NCBI RefSeq assembly: GCF_000733725.1
Contig: NZ_JMQM01000001.1
Location: 1,426,001-1,490,000, forward strand
DNA: 64,000 bases
Origin: Nitratireductor basaltis
GTDB lineage: Bacteria > Pseudomonadota > Alphaproteobacteria > Rhizobiales > Rhizobiaceae
Direction of reading: 5' to 3'
A program made the translations under genes and the position numbers. A model generated the notes under the pieces. That model ran no database searches and was not told where the DNA came from. It was given only the letters and a program-made list of their open reading frames with translations. Below, piece after piece: positions 7,683 through 17,942 of this stretch (position 1 is the stretch's first letter; each line of letters begins with the position of its first letter).

Positions 7683-9350
7683 CTACTGGGTGACGAAGAC
7701 GGTGACGATCGGCTTCTTGCCCCAGCTTTGCGCAGCGGCACCACGCACTGCGCGGCGTACAGCTTCCGCGACCAGATCGAGATCGCGCCGCTTCTGGCGC
7801 GGAATCGAACGCACGGCAGAGACAGCCGATTCGATCATCAGATCCTCGAGAAATGCACCGGTGTCGTCCTTCTCGGGTACACCGATGGCGACGAGATCCG
7901 GATCGCCCTCCAGGTTCAACTTGTCATCCATGACAACATTGACGGCGACATGGCCGGCGAAGGAGAGTTTGCGACGGTCGCGAACGCCTACTTCCTCATC
8001 ATCGCCGATGATCTTGCCATCGCGGAAGATGCGGCCGACCGGAGCCTGATCGATGATTTCGGCAGCGCCGGGCGCAAGCCTCAACACGTCACCATTGCGG
8101 ATCTGGGCAACTTCCGGAATACCCGCCTGGGCGCCAAGCGCGCCATGCGCCACCAGATGCGCTGCCTCGCCGTGAACTGGCACGAGAACCTTCGGCTTCA
8201 CCCATTCATACATCTGGCGGAGTTCATTGCGGCGCGGATGGCCGGAGACATGGACGAGCGCGTCGGTGTCCTCGATGATCCTGATGCCCTGCTCGATCAG
8301 CAGGTTCTTGGTCTCGATTATCGCCTTCTCATTGCCGGGAATGACGCGGGAGGAATAGACGACAGTATCGCCCGCCGTCAGCGCCACATTGCGCATCTCG
8401 TCGCGTGCAAGCTTGGCGAGCGCTGCACGGGATTCGCCTTGGCTGCCGGTACAAAGAATGACCGCATTCTCGCGCGGGAGGTAGCCAAAGTCCTCCTCCG
8501 GCAGGAATGGCGGCAGTCCTTCGAGATAACCCAGGTCGGTTGCCACATCGATGACGCGCTTGAGCGAACGGCCAAGCACGAGCACCTGACGGCCCGCATC
8601 ACGGGCGGCCTCCGCGATCGATCGGATGCGCCCCACATTCGAGGAGAAGGTGGTGACGGCCACGCGGCCAGCAGCCTCCTCGATGACTTCGCGCAGTCCC
8701 TTGCCGACGGCTTCTTCCGAAGGAGATTCCCCTTCACGCATGGCATTGGTGGAGTCGCAGACCAGAGCCAGAACGCCGGCCTCTCCAAGCTCGCGGAAAC
8801 GCGCCTCGTCTATGCGCTGACCGAGCGAAGGTGCGGGGTCGATTTTCCAGTCTCCGGTGTGAATGACCGTGCCTGCCGGGCTGGTGATCGCCAGCGATAC
8901 CGGCTCCGGGATGGAGTGGGTGACGTGGATCGCCTCGATGGAGAATGGACCGACCTCGAAGGTCTCGCCGGGCTTGAAGATGCGTACCGGCACGTCGGGC
9001 GCGTTGTGCTCACCCTCGCGCTTGGCTTCAAGAAGCCCCGCAGAAAACGGCGTCATCCAGACCTCGGCCTTCAGGCGCGGCCAAAGGTCGAGAAGCGCAC
9101 CATAGTGGTCTTCATGGGCATGGGTGATGATGATGCCACGCAGCCGCTTGACCTCGCGCTCGATGAACCGCGTGTCAGGCAGGACCAGATCGACGCCAGG
9201 CAGATCGGAACCCGGGAAGGTCACACCGCAATCGACCACGATCCATTCGCGCTTGTCGCGCGGACCATAGCCATAGAGGCCGAAATTCATTCCGATTTCA
9301 CCGACGCCGCCCAGCGGGCAGAAGACCAGCTCGTTCTTATCGTTTGCCAC
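7683..9350 (-). CDS. rnj: ribonuclease J
   Basis: A 555-residue metallo-beta-lactamase/beta-CASP ribonuclease with 5'-3' exo- and endonuclease activity in RNA processing and rRNA maturation. The zinc motif HAHEDH (residues 77-82), HTGDWKIDP (about 167-175), CDSTNAMREGESPSE (about 199-213) and the beta-CASP segments are seen, with a C-terminal domain from about residue 450. The N-terminus FCPLGGVGEIGMN is the family hallmark. Alphaproteobacteria commonly carry RNase J alongside RNase E. Gene order birA-rnj-mce after nuoN is typical of rhizobia. Confidence 0.95.
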   Translation of the reverse strand: MANDKNELVFCPLGGVGEIGMNFGLYGYGPRDKREWIVVDCGVTFPGSDLPGVDLVLPDTRFIEREVKRLRGIIITHAHEDHYGALLDLWPRLKAEVWMTPFSAGLLEAKREGEHNAPDVPVRIFKPGETFEVGPFSIEAIHVTHSIPEPVSLAITSPAGTVIHTGDWKIDPAPSLGQRIDEARFRELGEAGVLALVCDSTNAMREGESPSEEAVGKGLREVIEEAAGRVAVTTFSSNVGRIRSIAEAARDAGRQVLVLGRSLKRVIDVATDLGYLEGLPPFLPEEDFGYLPRENAVILCTGSQGESRAALAKLARDEMRNVALTAGDTVVYSSRVIPGNEKAIIETKNLLIEQGIRIIEDTDALVHVSGHPRRNELRQMYEWVKPKVLVPVHGEAAHLVAHGALGAQAGIPEVAQIRNGDVLRLAPGAAEIIDQAPVGRIFRDGKIIGDDEEVGVRDRRKLSFAGHVAVNVVMDDKLNLEGDPDLVAIGVPEKDDTGAFLEDLMIESAVSAVRSIPRQKRRDLDLVAEAVRRAVRGAAAQSWGKKPIVTVFVTQ

Positions 9351-9367
9351 GTTCTTTCACCTGTTCT

Positions 9368-10192
9368 TCATTGCCGCACGGAGGCGACAGCGCCAAAATG
9401 CACATCGCCTGCTGCGATGCGCGTGCGCGTTCCATCATTTTCCCGGATAACAAAGCGACAGCTTTCGTCAATGGTTTCAAACACACCACGTACGACCCGC
9501 TCGTCCACGCGGACGGCGACTTCGCCGCCCAGACCCGCAGCTTTCTCAAGCCATCGATCTCGGATCGCGGGCAGGCCCCGTCCCTTGTTCCAGAGGCGAT
9601 AATTTTGCACCCAACAGGCGCTCAGCATTTCAAACAGTTCTTCGGCTTTCAGACCGGAGCCAAGTGCGGCAAGCGAGCTTGCGGGATATGGCAAGCCTTC
9701 AGGTGCCGCGACCACATTCACCCCTATTCCGATAACCACCGCAAAGCGCCCATCCTGCAGAATGGAGCTCTCGAGGAGGATGCCGGAGAGTTTTGCACCA
9801 TCGGCCAGCACGTCATTTGGCCATTTGAGCTGAAACAGCGGTCGCGCTTTATGATCCTGCGCATAATCGGGCGCCATGCGCATCTGGATTTCAGGTGCTG
9901 CACGCTCCAATGCATCGGCAAGGGAAAGCCCGGCCACGAAACCAAGTGAAGCAGCTGTTGCCGGTTCCAGACCGTCGGCGAGCAGAAGCGATGCTGCAAG
10001 ATTTCCGTGGGGCGAAGCCCAGTCGCGTCCTCGCCTGCCGCGGCCACTGGTCTGCTGGAGGGCGGCAAGCCAAAGCGGGCCACGCTCACCGGCAGCAGCC
10101 CGCTCCAATCCCAGAGCATTTGTAGAACCGACCGCGTCGAAGCCCTCCAGGCGATAGCCTGCTTCGAGGGCTTCTGGCGCGAGCGTGAACAT
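9368..10192 (-). CDS. birA: biotin--[acetyl-CoA-carboxylase] ligase
   Basis: A 274-residue monofunctional biotin protein ligase that attaches biotin to the carboxyl carrier protein of acetyl-CoA carboxylase and related enzymes. The biotinyl-5'-AMP loop GRGRRGRDW (about 50-58), KWPNDVLADGAKLSG (about 123-137) and a small C-terminal SH3-like domain are visible. It lacks the N-terminal winged helix of E. coli BirA, so it should not act as a repressor. It starts only seven bases after the nuoN stop, so it is part of the nuo transcript. Confidence 0.94.
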   Translation of the reverse strand: MFTLAPEALEAGYRLEGFDAVGSTNALGLERAAAGERGPLWLAALQQTSGRGRRGRDWASPHGNLAASLLLADGLEPATAASLGFVAGLSLADALERAAPEIQMRMAPDYAQDHKARPLFQLKWPNDVLADGAKLSGILLESSILQDGRFAVVIGIGVNVVAAPEGLPYPASSLAALGSGLKAEELFEMLSACWVQNYRLWNKGRGLPAIRDRWLEKAAGLGGEVAVRVDERVVRGVFETIDESCRFVIRENDGTRTRIAAGDVHFGAVASVRQ

Positions 10193-10199
10193 CAGCCTC

Positions 10200-11636
10200 T
10201 TAGAAGAAGGATGTTGCAGCGGCTTCGGCCATCAGTTCGACGGGTGCGCCGACGAGCATGTAAAACAGGACGAAGGCGCCCGACAGCAGCATCACGAAAC
10301 GCAGCTCGCCTGCCATTGGCTGGAAGCCACCGGCGGATTCGTCGAACCACATCACCTTCACGACACGCAGATAGTAGAAGGCACCGACGACCGAGGCAAG
10401 CACGCCAATGACCGCGAGAGCGATCAGGCCTGCATCGATGGCTGCGAGGAAAACATACCACTTGGCCCAGAAACCGGCCATTGGCGGGATGCCTGCCAGC
10501 GAGAACATCATGATGGTCATGATGGTCGCCATCATCGGATTGGTCGAGGAAAGACCCGCCAGATCGCTTACCTGCTCGACATTGGTGTCGTTGCGGCGCA
10601 TGGCGAGGATGATGGCAAATGTGCCGAGCGTCATCGCCAGGTAGATCAGCATATAGACGGCAACGGCGCGCACACCCGCTTCGGAATTGGCCGACAGTCC
10701 AACCAGCGCGTAACCCATGTGACCGATGGAAGAATAGGCCATCAGGCGCTTGATGTTGCGCTGACCGATTGCAGCGAATGCGCCGAGTACCATGGATGCA
10801 ATCGAGATGAAGACGACAATCTGCTGCCAGTCGACGGCGATCGGCTCGAATGCGCTCATGGTCACGCGCACAAGAAGTGCGACCGCTGCCATCTTCGGTG
10901 CAGCGGCAAAGAATGCGGTGACGGGCGTCGGCGCACCTTCATAGACGTCTGGTGTCCACATATGGAAGGGAACGGCAGAGATCTTGAAGGCGAGGCCTGC
11001 GAGAACGAAGACCAGTCCGAAGACGAGGCCGAGCTGACGCTCACCGCCGCTAAGTGCCGCTGCAATCGCATCGAACTGCGTACCACCGGTGAAACCGTAA
11101 ACGAGCGATACACCGTAGAGCAGCATGCCGGAAGAAAGCGCGCCGAGGACGAAATATTTTAGGCCGGCTTCGGTCGCCCGTGCGCTGTCGCGGTTGATTG
11201 CGGCGACGACATAAAGCGCCAGAGACTGCAGCTCGAGGCCAAGATAGAGCGCGATCATGTCATTGGCGGAGATCATCAGCATCATACCCAGAACCGAGAG
11301 CATGATGAGGACGGGATATTCGAACTTGTCGAACTTTTCTGCCTTGGCGAAGCCCACCGACATTATGAGCGTGACGGCCGCACCGATCAGCGTCAGCACC
11401 TTGAAGAAGCGCGAGAAGCCGTCGGAGACGAAGGCACCGGCGAATGCATAGCCTTCGGTCGGGAAGATGATGATCCAGGCAATGGCGCCGAGGAAGAGCG
11501 CCACGGCAAGGCCGGTCACGGTCGTGTCGGCACGGTCTCCGGAGAAGACGCCGATCATGAGGAGCAGCATCGCGCCGAGGGCAAGTGCCAACTCGGGAAC
11601 GGCGAGGATCAGGCTGGAGGTCAGATCAAATGTCAT
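10200..11636 (-). CDS. nuoN: NADH-quinone oxidoreductase subunit N
   Basis: A 478-residue, 14-helix antiporter-like subunit of the complex I membrane arm; one of three proton-pumping subunits. Family features include the conserved Lys/Glu positions in transmembrane helices and motifs such as LEILSL-type [12 protein letters not shown] (about 132-143) and [18 protein letters not shown] (about 288-305). Length is standard. It starts 16 bases after the nuoM stop and is last of the nuo subunits, followed by birA. Confidence 0.96.
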   Translation of the reverse strand: MTFDLTSSLILAVPELALALGAMLLLMIGVFSGDRADTTVTGLAVALFLGAIAWIIIFPTEGYAFAGAFVSDGFSRFFKVLTLIGAAVTLIMSVGFAKAEKFDKFEYPVLIMLSVLGMMLMISANDMIALYLGLELQSLALYVVAAINRDSARATEAGLKYFVLGALSSGMLLYGVSLVYGFTGGTQFDAIAAALSGGERQLGLVFGLVFVLAGLAFKISAVPFHMWTPDVYEGAPTPVTAFFAAAPKMAAVALLVRVTMSAFEPIAVDWQQIVVFISIASMVLGAFAAIGQRNIKRLMAYSSIGHMGYALVGLSANSEAGVRAVAVYMLIYLAMTLGTFAIILAMRRNDTNVEQVSDLAGLSSTNPMMATIMTIMMFSLAGIPPMAGFWAKWYVFLAAIDAGLIALAVIGVLASVVGAFYYLRVVKVMWFDESAGGFQPMAGELRFVMLLSGAFVLFYMLVGAPVELMAEAAATSFF

Positions 11637-11652
11637 CGTCTAGCGTTCCCGT

Positions 11653-13173
11653 TCAGTTTGCTGCGGCGGCTTGCGCCGTTTCGGCCGATACACCGACCTG
11701 GTTGATAAGCGCCTCGACGGAAGCTGCCGTCACATCGAGCAGCGGAGCCGGATAGACGCCAAAGAAAATCACCAGGATGACAAGCGGATAGAGGATGGTC
11801 TTCTCGCGCAGCGACAGGTCCGATAGGCCCTTGAGGCTTTCCTTGGTCAGCGCGCCGAAGATCACCCGACGATAGAGCCACAATGCATAGCCTGCGGACA
11901 GGATAACGCCCGTTGCCGCGAAGAAGGCGACCCAGCTGTTGGCGCGGAAGGCGGCCATCAGGGTCAGGAACTCGCCGACAAAGCCACTGGTGCCCGGCAG
12001 ACCGACATTGGCCATGGTGAAGACAAGGAACACCACCGCATATTTCGGCATGTTGTTCACCAGACCTCCATAGGCCGCGATCTCGCGGGTGTGCATGCGG
12101 TCATAGATGACGCCCACGCACAGGAAGAGCGCGCCGGAGACGAGGCCGTGCGAGATCATCTGGAAGATCGCACCCTGGATGCCCTGCTCGTTGAGAGCAA
12201 AGATGCCCATGGTCACGAAACCCATATGAGCGACGGAAGAGTATGCGATCAGCTTCTTGATGTCTTCCTGCATCAGCGCCACCAGCGAGGTGTAGATGAT
12301 TGCAATGACAGACAGCGTGAAGACAAGCGGTGCCAGGTCGATGGAGGCCACCGGGAACATGGGCAGCGAGAAACGCAGGAAGCCGTAGCCACCCATCTTC
12401 AGGAGGATGCCTGCCAGGATGACCGAGCCGGCGGTCGGCGCCTCGACGTGGGCGTCCGGTAGCCAGGTGTGCACCGGCCACATCGGCATCTTTACAGCGA
12501 AGGAGGCGAAGAAGGCGAACCATAGCCAGTATTGCATGCCTGACGGGAAGACATGAGTCAGGAGCTGCGGGATATCGGTCGTGCCTGCATCCCAATACAT
12601 CGCCATCATGGCCAGCAGCATGAGCAGCGAGCCGAGCAGCGTGTAGAGGAAGAACTTGTAGCTGGCATAGACGCGGCGCTTGCCGCCCCACACGCCGATG
12701 ATGATGAACATCGGGATGAGGCCGGCCTCGAAGAACACGTAGAACATGACGATATCGAGCGCGCAGAAGACGCCGATCATCAGCGTTTCCAGAATCAGGA
12801 ACGCGATCATGTATTCCTTCACGCGATGCTCGATCGCTTCCCAGCTGGCCAGGATGCAGAAGGGCATGAGGAAGGTCGTCAGGATGACGAAGAGCATCGA
12901 GATGCCGTCGACACCCATGTGATACTTGATGCCGGAGGCGAGCCATTCCTGTTTCTCGACCATCTGGAAGCCGGGAGCGGAATTGTCGAAGCCGATCCAG
13001 ATGAAGAGCGACAGGATAAAGGTGAAGACGGTCGTCAGCAGCGCGACATTGCGTATATTGCGCCGCGCATTCGCGCCATCATCCCGGATGAGCAGGATGA
13101 GGAACGCGCCGACCAGCGGCAGGAAGGTGACCGTGGAGAGAATGGGCCAGTCGGTCATTGTGCCAAAATCCAT
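11653..13173 (-). CDS. nuoM: NADH-quinone oxidoreductase subunit M
   Basis: A 506-residue, 14-helix antiporter-like subunit of complex I. Typical motifs are [16 protein letters not shown] (about 89-104), [22 protein letters not shown] (about 124-145, with the conserved Glu), [32 protein letters not shown] and [18 protein letters not shown]. These are the proton-channel elements of the subunit. It lies 55 bases downstream of nuoL, in the same operon. Confidence 0.97.
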   Translation of the reverse strand: MDFGTMTDWPILSTVTFLPLVGAFLILLIRDDGANARRNIRNVALLTTVFTFILSLFIWIGFDNSAPGFQMVEKQEWLASGIKYHMGVDGISMLFVILTTFLMPFCILASWEAIEHRVKEYMIAFLILETLMIGVFCALDIVMFYVFFEAGLIPMFIIIGVWGGKRRVYASYKFFLYTLLGSLLMLLAMMAMYWDAGTTDIPQLLTHVFPSGMQYWLWFAFFASFAVKMPMWPVHTWLPDAHVEAPTAGSVILAGILLKMGGYGFLRFSLPMFPVASIDLAPLVFTLSVIAIIYTSLVALMQEDIKKLIAYSSVAHMGFVTMGIFALNEQGIQGAIFQMISHGLVSGALFLCVGVIYDRMHTREIAAYGGLVNNMPKYAVVFLVFTMANVGLPGTSGFVGEFLTLMAAFRANSWVAFFAATGVILSAGYALWLYRRVIFGALTKESLKGLSDLSLREKTILYPLVILVIFFGVYPAPLLDVTAASVEALINQVGVSAETAQAAAAN

Positions 13174-13228
13174 TTCTTTATCATGGTGCTGCCGCCCCCG
13201 ATGACGACGTCGCCGATATCAATCATTT

Positions 13229-15220
13229 TCAGAACGAGCCCCCGAGCATCATCCAGGTGACCAGTGCCGCGACACCGATCAGCATGGCGAAGGCATAGTG
13301 GTAGAGATAGCCGCTCTGCAGCTTGACCATGCGGTTGGTTACGTCGACCACGCGGGCCGAAATGCCGTCCGGGCCAAGGCCGTCGATGACCATCCCGTCG
13401 CCCTTCTTCCAAAGGAAGTGGCCGAGGCGCTTTGCGGGACGCACGAACAGGAAGTCATAGACCTCGTCGAAATACCACTTGTTGAGAAGGAAGGCGTAGA
13501 GGCCGCGATGCTGTGCTGCCAGTTCCTTCGGCACTTCCGGCGAGCGGATGTAGAATTTCCACGCCAGCGCCAGGCCAAACAGCATGGCAAAGAGCGGCGA
13601 GAACTTCACCCAGAGCGGTACCTCATGGAAATCATGAAGGACATGGTTTTCCGGCAGCGTGAAGAGCGCGGTCTTCCAGAAGTGGTCGTATTCGTGGCCG
13701 ATGAAGAAGTCGTGGAACACGATGCCTGCAAAAAGCGCGCCTGCTGCAAGAATGAACAGCGGAACCAGCATGACGAGCGGCGATTCATGCACGTGATGCA
13801 TGACATCTGCGGAAGCGCGGGGCTTGCCGTGGAATGTCATGAAGATCAGGCGCCAGGAATAGAAGCTGGTCATTGCCGCCGCCACGACGAGCAGCACGAA
13901 GGCAACGGCTGCAACCGCATTCTCGCCCACGAAGATGCCTTCGATGATCGCATCCTTGGAGAAGAAGCCGGCCGTACCGATGATCGTGCCGGGAATGCCG
14001 ACACCGGTCAGCGCGATCGTGCCGATGATCATCATCCAGTAGGTCTGCGGGATCAGCTTGCGCAGCCCGCCCATCTTGCGCATGTCCTGCTCGTCGGAAA
14101 CGGCGTGGATGACCGAACCGGCTCCAAGGAAAAGCAGCGCCTTGAAGAAGGCATGCGTGAAGAGGTGGAAGATCGCCGCGCTGTAAAAGCCCGTGCCGAG
14201 TGCCACGAACATGTAGCCGAGCTGCGAACAGGTCGAATAGGCGATGACGCGTTTGATGTCGTTCTGCACGAGGCCGACCGTTGCCGCGAAGAAGGCGGTA
14301 AATGCGCCGACTGCGGTCACGACCGTCAGAGCGGTGTGCGACAGCTCGAAGATCGGCGACAGGCGCGCGACCATGAAGACACCGGCGGTAACCATGGTCG
14401 CGGCGTGAATGAGAGCCGAAACGGGTGTCGGGCCTTCCATGGCGTCAGGCAGCCAGGTGTGCAGCGGCACCTGAGCCGACTTGCCCATTGCGCCCAGGAA
14501 AAGCAGCAGGCACGTCACGGTGAGCGCGCCACCCATAGTGAGCGTGTAGCCGAGGAAGGTGAGAACCGGCTCACCGGCGGTGCCCTCCCCGCCCTCGACC
14601 GGAACGTAGTTTGCCGCGGACGCGAAGATCGTGTCGAAATTCACCGAGCCGAACAGGACGAAGACACCGAAGATGCCGAGAATGAAGCCGAAGTCACCGA
14701 CGCGGTTGACGATGAAGGCCTTCATGGCAGCCGCACTAGCAGACGGCTTCTTGTACCAGAAACCGATCAGCAGATAAGACGCCAGACCCACGCCTTCCCA
14801 GCCGAAGAACATCTGCACCAGATTGTCAGACGTCACCAGCATCAGCATGGCGAAGGTGAAGAGCGACAGATAGGCAAAGAAACGCGGGCGGTGCGGGTCG
14901 TGGTGCATATATCCGATGGAATAGATATGCACGAGCGCCGACACCGAGTTCACCACGACGAGCATGACGACCGTCAGCGTGTCGATACGCAGCGCCCAGT
15001 CGACCTGCAACGAGCCCGAAGAGATGAAATGCAGCACCGGCACGGTGAAGGTCTCACCGGAGCCAAAGGCTACGGTGAAGAACGCCACCCATGACAGGAG
15101 AGCTGCCACGACCAGCAGGCCGGAGGTGACATATTCGGATGCCTTGGCGCCGATCGACCGGCCGAAAAGACCGGCGATCAGAAAGCCTATGAGCGGAAGG
15201 AAAACGATCAGGTGATACAT
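13229..15220 (-). CDS. nuoL: NADH-quinone oxidoreductase subunit L
   Basis: A 663-residue subunit at the distal end of the membrane arm. It carries the standard antiporter core ([19 protein letters not shown] near 136-154; [48 protein letters not shown]) and the C-terminal extension that includes the long lateral helix and a final transmembrane segment ([17 protein letters not shown]). It starts 19 bases after the nuoK stop. All proton-channel motifs look intact. Confidence 0.97.
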   Translation of the reverse strand: MYHLIVFLPLIGFLIAGLFGRSIGAKASEYVTSGLLVVAALLSWVAFFTVAFGSGETFTVPVLHFISSGSLQVDWALRIDTLTVVMLVVVNSVSALVHIYSIGYMHHDPHRPRFFAYLSLFTFAMLMLVTSDNLVQMFFGWEGVGLASYLLIGFWYKKPSASAAAMKAFIVNRVGDFGFILGIFGVFVLFGSVNFDTIFASAANYVPVEGGEGTAGEPVLTFLGYTLTMGGALTVTCLLLFLGAMGKSAQVPLHTWLPDAMEGPTPVSALIHAATMVTAGVFMVARLSPIFELSHTALTVVTAVGAFTAFFAATVGLVQNDIKRVIAYSTCSQLGYMFVALGTGFYSAAIFHLFTHAFFKALLFLGAGSVIHAVSDEQDMRKMGGLRKLIPQTYWMMIIGTIALTGVGIPGTIIGTAGFFSKDAIIEGIFVGENAVAAVAFVLLVVAAAMTSFYSWRLIFMTFHGKPRASADVMHHVHESPLVMLVPLFILAAGALFAGIVFHDFFIGHEYDHFWKTALFTLPENHVLHDFHEVPLWVKFSPLFAMLFGLALAWKFYIRSPEVPKELAAQHRGLYAFLLNKWYFDEVYDFLFVRPAKRLGHFLWKKGDGMVIDGLGPDGISARVVDVTNRMVKLQSGYLYHYAFAMLIGVAALVTWMMLGGSF

Positions 15221-15239
15221 GTTCTTATGCGTTCCCTCT

Positions 15240-15548
15240 TCAGCCCTTCATCATGTTGATATCTTCGACCGCGATGGAGCCGCGGTTGCGGAAGAACACG
15301 ACGAGGATGGCAAGGCCGATGGCGGCTTCTGCGGCGGCGACTGTCAGCACGAACAGGGCAAAGACCTGGCCGACGAGATCCCCCAGTACGGCCGAGAAAG
15401 CCACGAAGTTGATGTTGACTGCGAGCAGGATGAGCTCGATCGACATCAGGATGATGATCACGTTTTTCCGGTTCAGGAAGATGCCGAACACGCCGAGCGT
15501 GAACAGGATCGCCGAGACGGTGAGAAAATGTGCGATACCGACTTCCAT
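15240..15548 (-). CDS. nuoK: NADH-quinone oxidoreductase subunit K
   Basis: A 102-residue membrane subunit with three transmembrane segments. The conserved glutamates of the subunit lie in [13 protein letters not shown] (about residues 35-47) and in [17 protein letters not shown] (about 68-84). It starts two bases after the nuoJ stop, implying coupled translation. Confidence 0.97.
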   Translation of the reverse strand: MEVGIAHFLTVSAILFTLGVFGIFLNRKNVIIILMSIELILLAVNINFVAFSAVLGDLVGQVFALFVLTVAAAEAAIGLAILVVFFRNRGSIAVEDINMMKG

Positions 15549-15550
15549 CG

Positions 15551-16171
15551 TCAGATGCCCTCGCCCGATTCAACCTTGCGGATTTCGATAGCGGTCTCTG
15601 GCGTACGCGCCACCTGAGCCGGAATGGACTGACGCCGCACACCTTCCTTGTGGCGCAGTGTCAACACGATTGCGCCGATCATTGACACCAGCAGGACCAT
15701 GCCTGCAATCTGGAAGAAGTGGATGTAGTCCGTGTAGAGAATGTCGCCGAGTGCCGCCGTGTTGTGGCGTTCGGCAATGTCTGGAATGGGCTTTGCAATC
15801 TCCGTCGCCACTTCCGGCGAGAAGGCGTAGCCGCCCAGAACAACGATCAGTTCGACTGCCAGAATTATGCCGATGACAGCGCCGATGGGCGCATATTGAA
15901 GTGCGCCGCGCTTCAGTTCCGCGAAATCGACATCCAGCATCATGACGACGAAGAGGAAGAGCACGGCAACCGCCCCGACATAGACGACGAGCAGGATCAT
16001 CGCCAGGAACTCCGCTCCGGTCAGCAGGAAGAGCGCCGCCGCATTGAAGAAGGTGACGATCAAATAAAGCACCGAGTGCACCGGATTGCGCGCGGCAATG
16101 ACCATGAAGGCCGCCGCCACTCCAATAAAGGCGAAGAGATAGAAGAAGATCGCCTCAAGTCCTGTAAGCAT
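15551..16171 (-). CDS. nuoJ: NADH-quinone oxidoreductase subunit J
   Basis: A 206-residue membrane subunit with five transmembrane segments; the segment [36 protein letters not shown] is the family signature, here broken into [12 protein letters not shown] (about 25-38) and [19 protein letters not shown] (about 50-68) with the pi-bulge helix. The C-terminal tail is polar. A 186-base gap with a hairpin separates it from nuoI, the longest spacing inside the cluster apart from the nuoC-nuoD cassette. Confidence 0.96.
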   Translation of the reverse strand: MLTGLEAIFFYLFAFIGVAAAFMVIAARNPVHSVLYLIVTFFNAAALFLLTGAEFLAMILLVVYVGAVAVLFLFVVMMLDVDFAELKRGALQYAPIGAVIGIILAVELIVVLGGYAFSPEVATEIAKPIPDIAERHNTAALGDILYTDYIHFFQIAGMVLLVSMIGAIVLTLRHKEGVRRQSIPAQVARTPETAIEIRKVESGEGI

Positions 16172-16323
16172 GGTTCCCTCGGTACCTGACCCGCACCTGA
16201 CGCGGGGCTGCCCCTAGTGAGTTCTGCCTTGCCCCAAAACGAAGCCCGGCAGGTTTTGCGTGTCTCTTAGACCATGAAGGGACGCACATGAAGCGCTGAC
16301 CCTCAGGTCCATTCAGTTGTTCA

Positions 16324-16345
16324 CCGGACAGCGTGCCGTCCGGTC
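16324..16345. repeat. hairpin between nuoI and nuoJ
   Basis: ACCGGAC (16324-16330) and GTCCGGT (16339-16345) can pair downstream of the nuoI stop. It may stabilise the upstream part of the message or partly attenuate expression of nuoJ-N; no T tract is present. Confidence 0.4.
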
Positions 16346-16357
16346 AGTGCCCTGCCC

Positions 16358-16849
16358 TTAGCGGTAGGGCCCATCAAGCTCGATATTGCGCGCAAGTTCG
16401 CGCTCCCAACGGTCGCCATTGGCGAGCAGCTTTTCCTTGTCGTAGTAAAGCTCTTCGCGCGTCTCGGTTGAGAACTCGAAATTCGGGCCCTCGACGATGG
16501 CATCCACCGGGCAAGCTTCCTGGCAGAAGCCGCAATAGATGCATTTCACCATGTCGATGTCGTAGCGCACGGTGCGGCGGGTGCCGTCATTGCGGCGCGG
16601 GCCGGCCTCGATGGTGATGGCCTGCGCCGGGCAGATGGCTTCGCACAGCTTGCAGGCAATGCAGCGCTCTTCGCCATTGGGATAGCGGCGCAGCGCGTGC
16701 TCACCACGGAAGCGCGGGCTGAGTGGACCCTTTTCGTGCGGATAGTTGATCGTGGCCTTGGGCGCGAAGAAGTGCTTCATCGAGAGCACGACGGCTCCGA
16801 AGAACTCTTTCAGGAGCAGCGATTTCGCGGCCTGTGCAAGAGCTGACAT
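16358..16849 (-). CDS. nuoI: NADH-quinone oxidoreductase subunit I
   Basis: A 163-residue peripheral subunit that holds the 4Fe-4S clusters N6a and N6b. Two CxxCxxCxxxCP motifs are visible: [12 protein letters not shown] (about 61-72) and [12 protein letters not shown] (about 100-111). ATG at 16849 is chosen over one two codons upstream because GGAG lies seven bases before it and because the product then has the usual length and N-terminus ([16 protein letters not shown]). It passes electrons from the NuoG chain towards NuoB. Confidence 0.96.
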   Translation of the reverse strand: MSALAQAAKSLLLKEFFGAVVLSMKHFFAPKATINYPHEKGPLSPRFRGEHALRRYPNGEERCIACKLCEAICPAQAITIEAGPRRNDGTRRTVRYDIDMVKCIYCGFCQEACPVDAIVEGPNFEFSTETREELYYDKEKLLANGDRWERELARNIELDGPYR

Positions 16850-16889
16850 TGTCATTCTCCAGCTTGGGTGGCGTTGATGACGACGCGCA

Positions 16890-17933
16890 TCATGCAAGCC
16901 CCGTGATCTTGAGGAAGGCGGCGGTGGCCACCACCATGAAGAGCGAGATCGGCAGGAAGACCTTCCAGCCAAGGCGCATCAGCTGGTCGTAGCGGTAACG
17001 CGGCACGAAGGACTTCACCAGTGCGAACATGAAGAAGACCATCACGACCTTCAGCACGAACCAGATCAGGCCCGGCACCCAGGTGAAGGGCGCGAAGTTG
17101 AAGGGCGGAAGCCAGCCACCAAGGAAGAGAATGGTGGTCAGCGCGCACATCAGGACGATGGCAACATATTCGCCAAGGAAGAAGAGCAGGAACGGCGTCG
17201 AGGAATACTCGATCATGTGACCGGCAACCAGCTCCGATTCCGCTTCGACCAGATCGAAAGGCGGACGGTTCGTCTCGGCAAGGGCCGAGATGAAGAAGAT
17301 GATGAACATCGGGAAGAGAACGAGCCAGTTCCAGTCGAGGAAGCTGTTCGGCAGGCCGATCATCGTGCCGACACCATCGCTCTGCGACAGGACGATGTCG
17401 GTGAGGTTCAGAGATCCGACCGTCAGCAGGACAGTCACGATGACGAAGCCGATGGAAACTTCGTAGGAGACCATCTGTGCGGCAGAACGCAGCGCGCCGA
17501 GGAACGGATATTTCGAGTTCGATGCCCAGCCGCCCATGATCACGCCATAGACCTCAAGCGAGGCGATGGCGAAGATGTAGAGAATGCCGACATTGATGTC
17601 CGCAATTGCCCAGCCTTCGCTGACGGGAATGACAGCCCAGGTGGAAAGGGCAAGAACCGCGGCGACCAGAGGTGCCAGGATGAAGACTACCTTGTTGGCA
17701 CCGGACGGGATCACCGGCTCCTTGAAGACGAATTTCAGCAGATCGGCAAATGCCTGAAACAGACCCCACGGACCGACGACATTGGGCCCGCGGCGCAGCT
17801 GGACCGCGGCCCAGATCTTGCGGTCGGCATAAAGGATATATGCCACGAAGATCAGAAGCACCGAGATGAGGAAGACCGACTGCGCGAGGATCAGCAGGCC
17901 TGGAAGCACATAGCTGGAAAAGATGGATTCCAT
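16890..17933 (-). CDS. nuoH: NADH-quinone oxidoreductase subunit H
   Basis: A 347-residue membrane subunit with about eight transmembrane segments that forms part of the quinone chamber. Signature stretches are [19 protein letters not shown] (about 36-54) and [23 protein letters not shown] (about 217-239, with the conserved acidic loop). Length and motif set are standard for alphaproteobacteria. Stops 40 bases before nuoI starts. Confidence 0.97.
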   Translation of the reverse strand: MESIFSSYVLPGLLILAQSVFLISVLLIFVAYILYADRKIWAAVQLRRGPNVVGPWGLFQAFADLLKFVFKEPVIPSGANKVVFILAPLVAAVLALSTWAVIPVSEGWAIADINVGILYIFAIASLEVYGVIMGGWASNSKYPFLGALRSAAQMVSYEVSIGFVIVTVLLTVGSLNLTDIVLSQSDGVGTMIGLPNSFLDWNWLVLFPMFIIFFISALAETNRPPFDLVEAESELVAGHMIEYSSTPFLLFFLGEYVAIVLMCALTTILFLGGWLPPFNFAPFTWVPGLIWFVLKVVMVFFMFALVKSFVPRYRYDQLMRLGWKVFLPISLFMVVATAAFLKITGLA

Positions 17934-17942
17934 GGTCTCTCT

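Noticed and set aside
9351-9367. A GTTC...GTTC pair near the RNase J start resembling an SOS box
   Set aside because: The spacing is eight, not seven, and it lies in the ribosome-site region of rnj inside an operon, not in a promoter.
7557-9602. A 681-codon open frame on the plus strand
   Set aside because: Antisense to RNase J, the epimerase start and the end of birA; no ribosome site or domain.
13155-13228. A 23-codon frame between nuoL and nuoM starting [12 protein letters not shown]
   Set aside because: No ribosome site, it runs into the nuoM leader and start, and the product is uninformative.
13298-15094. A 598-codon open frame on the plus strand
   Set aside because: Antisense to nuoL, low-complexity His/Arg/Glu-rich product with no recognisable family.
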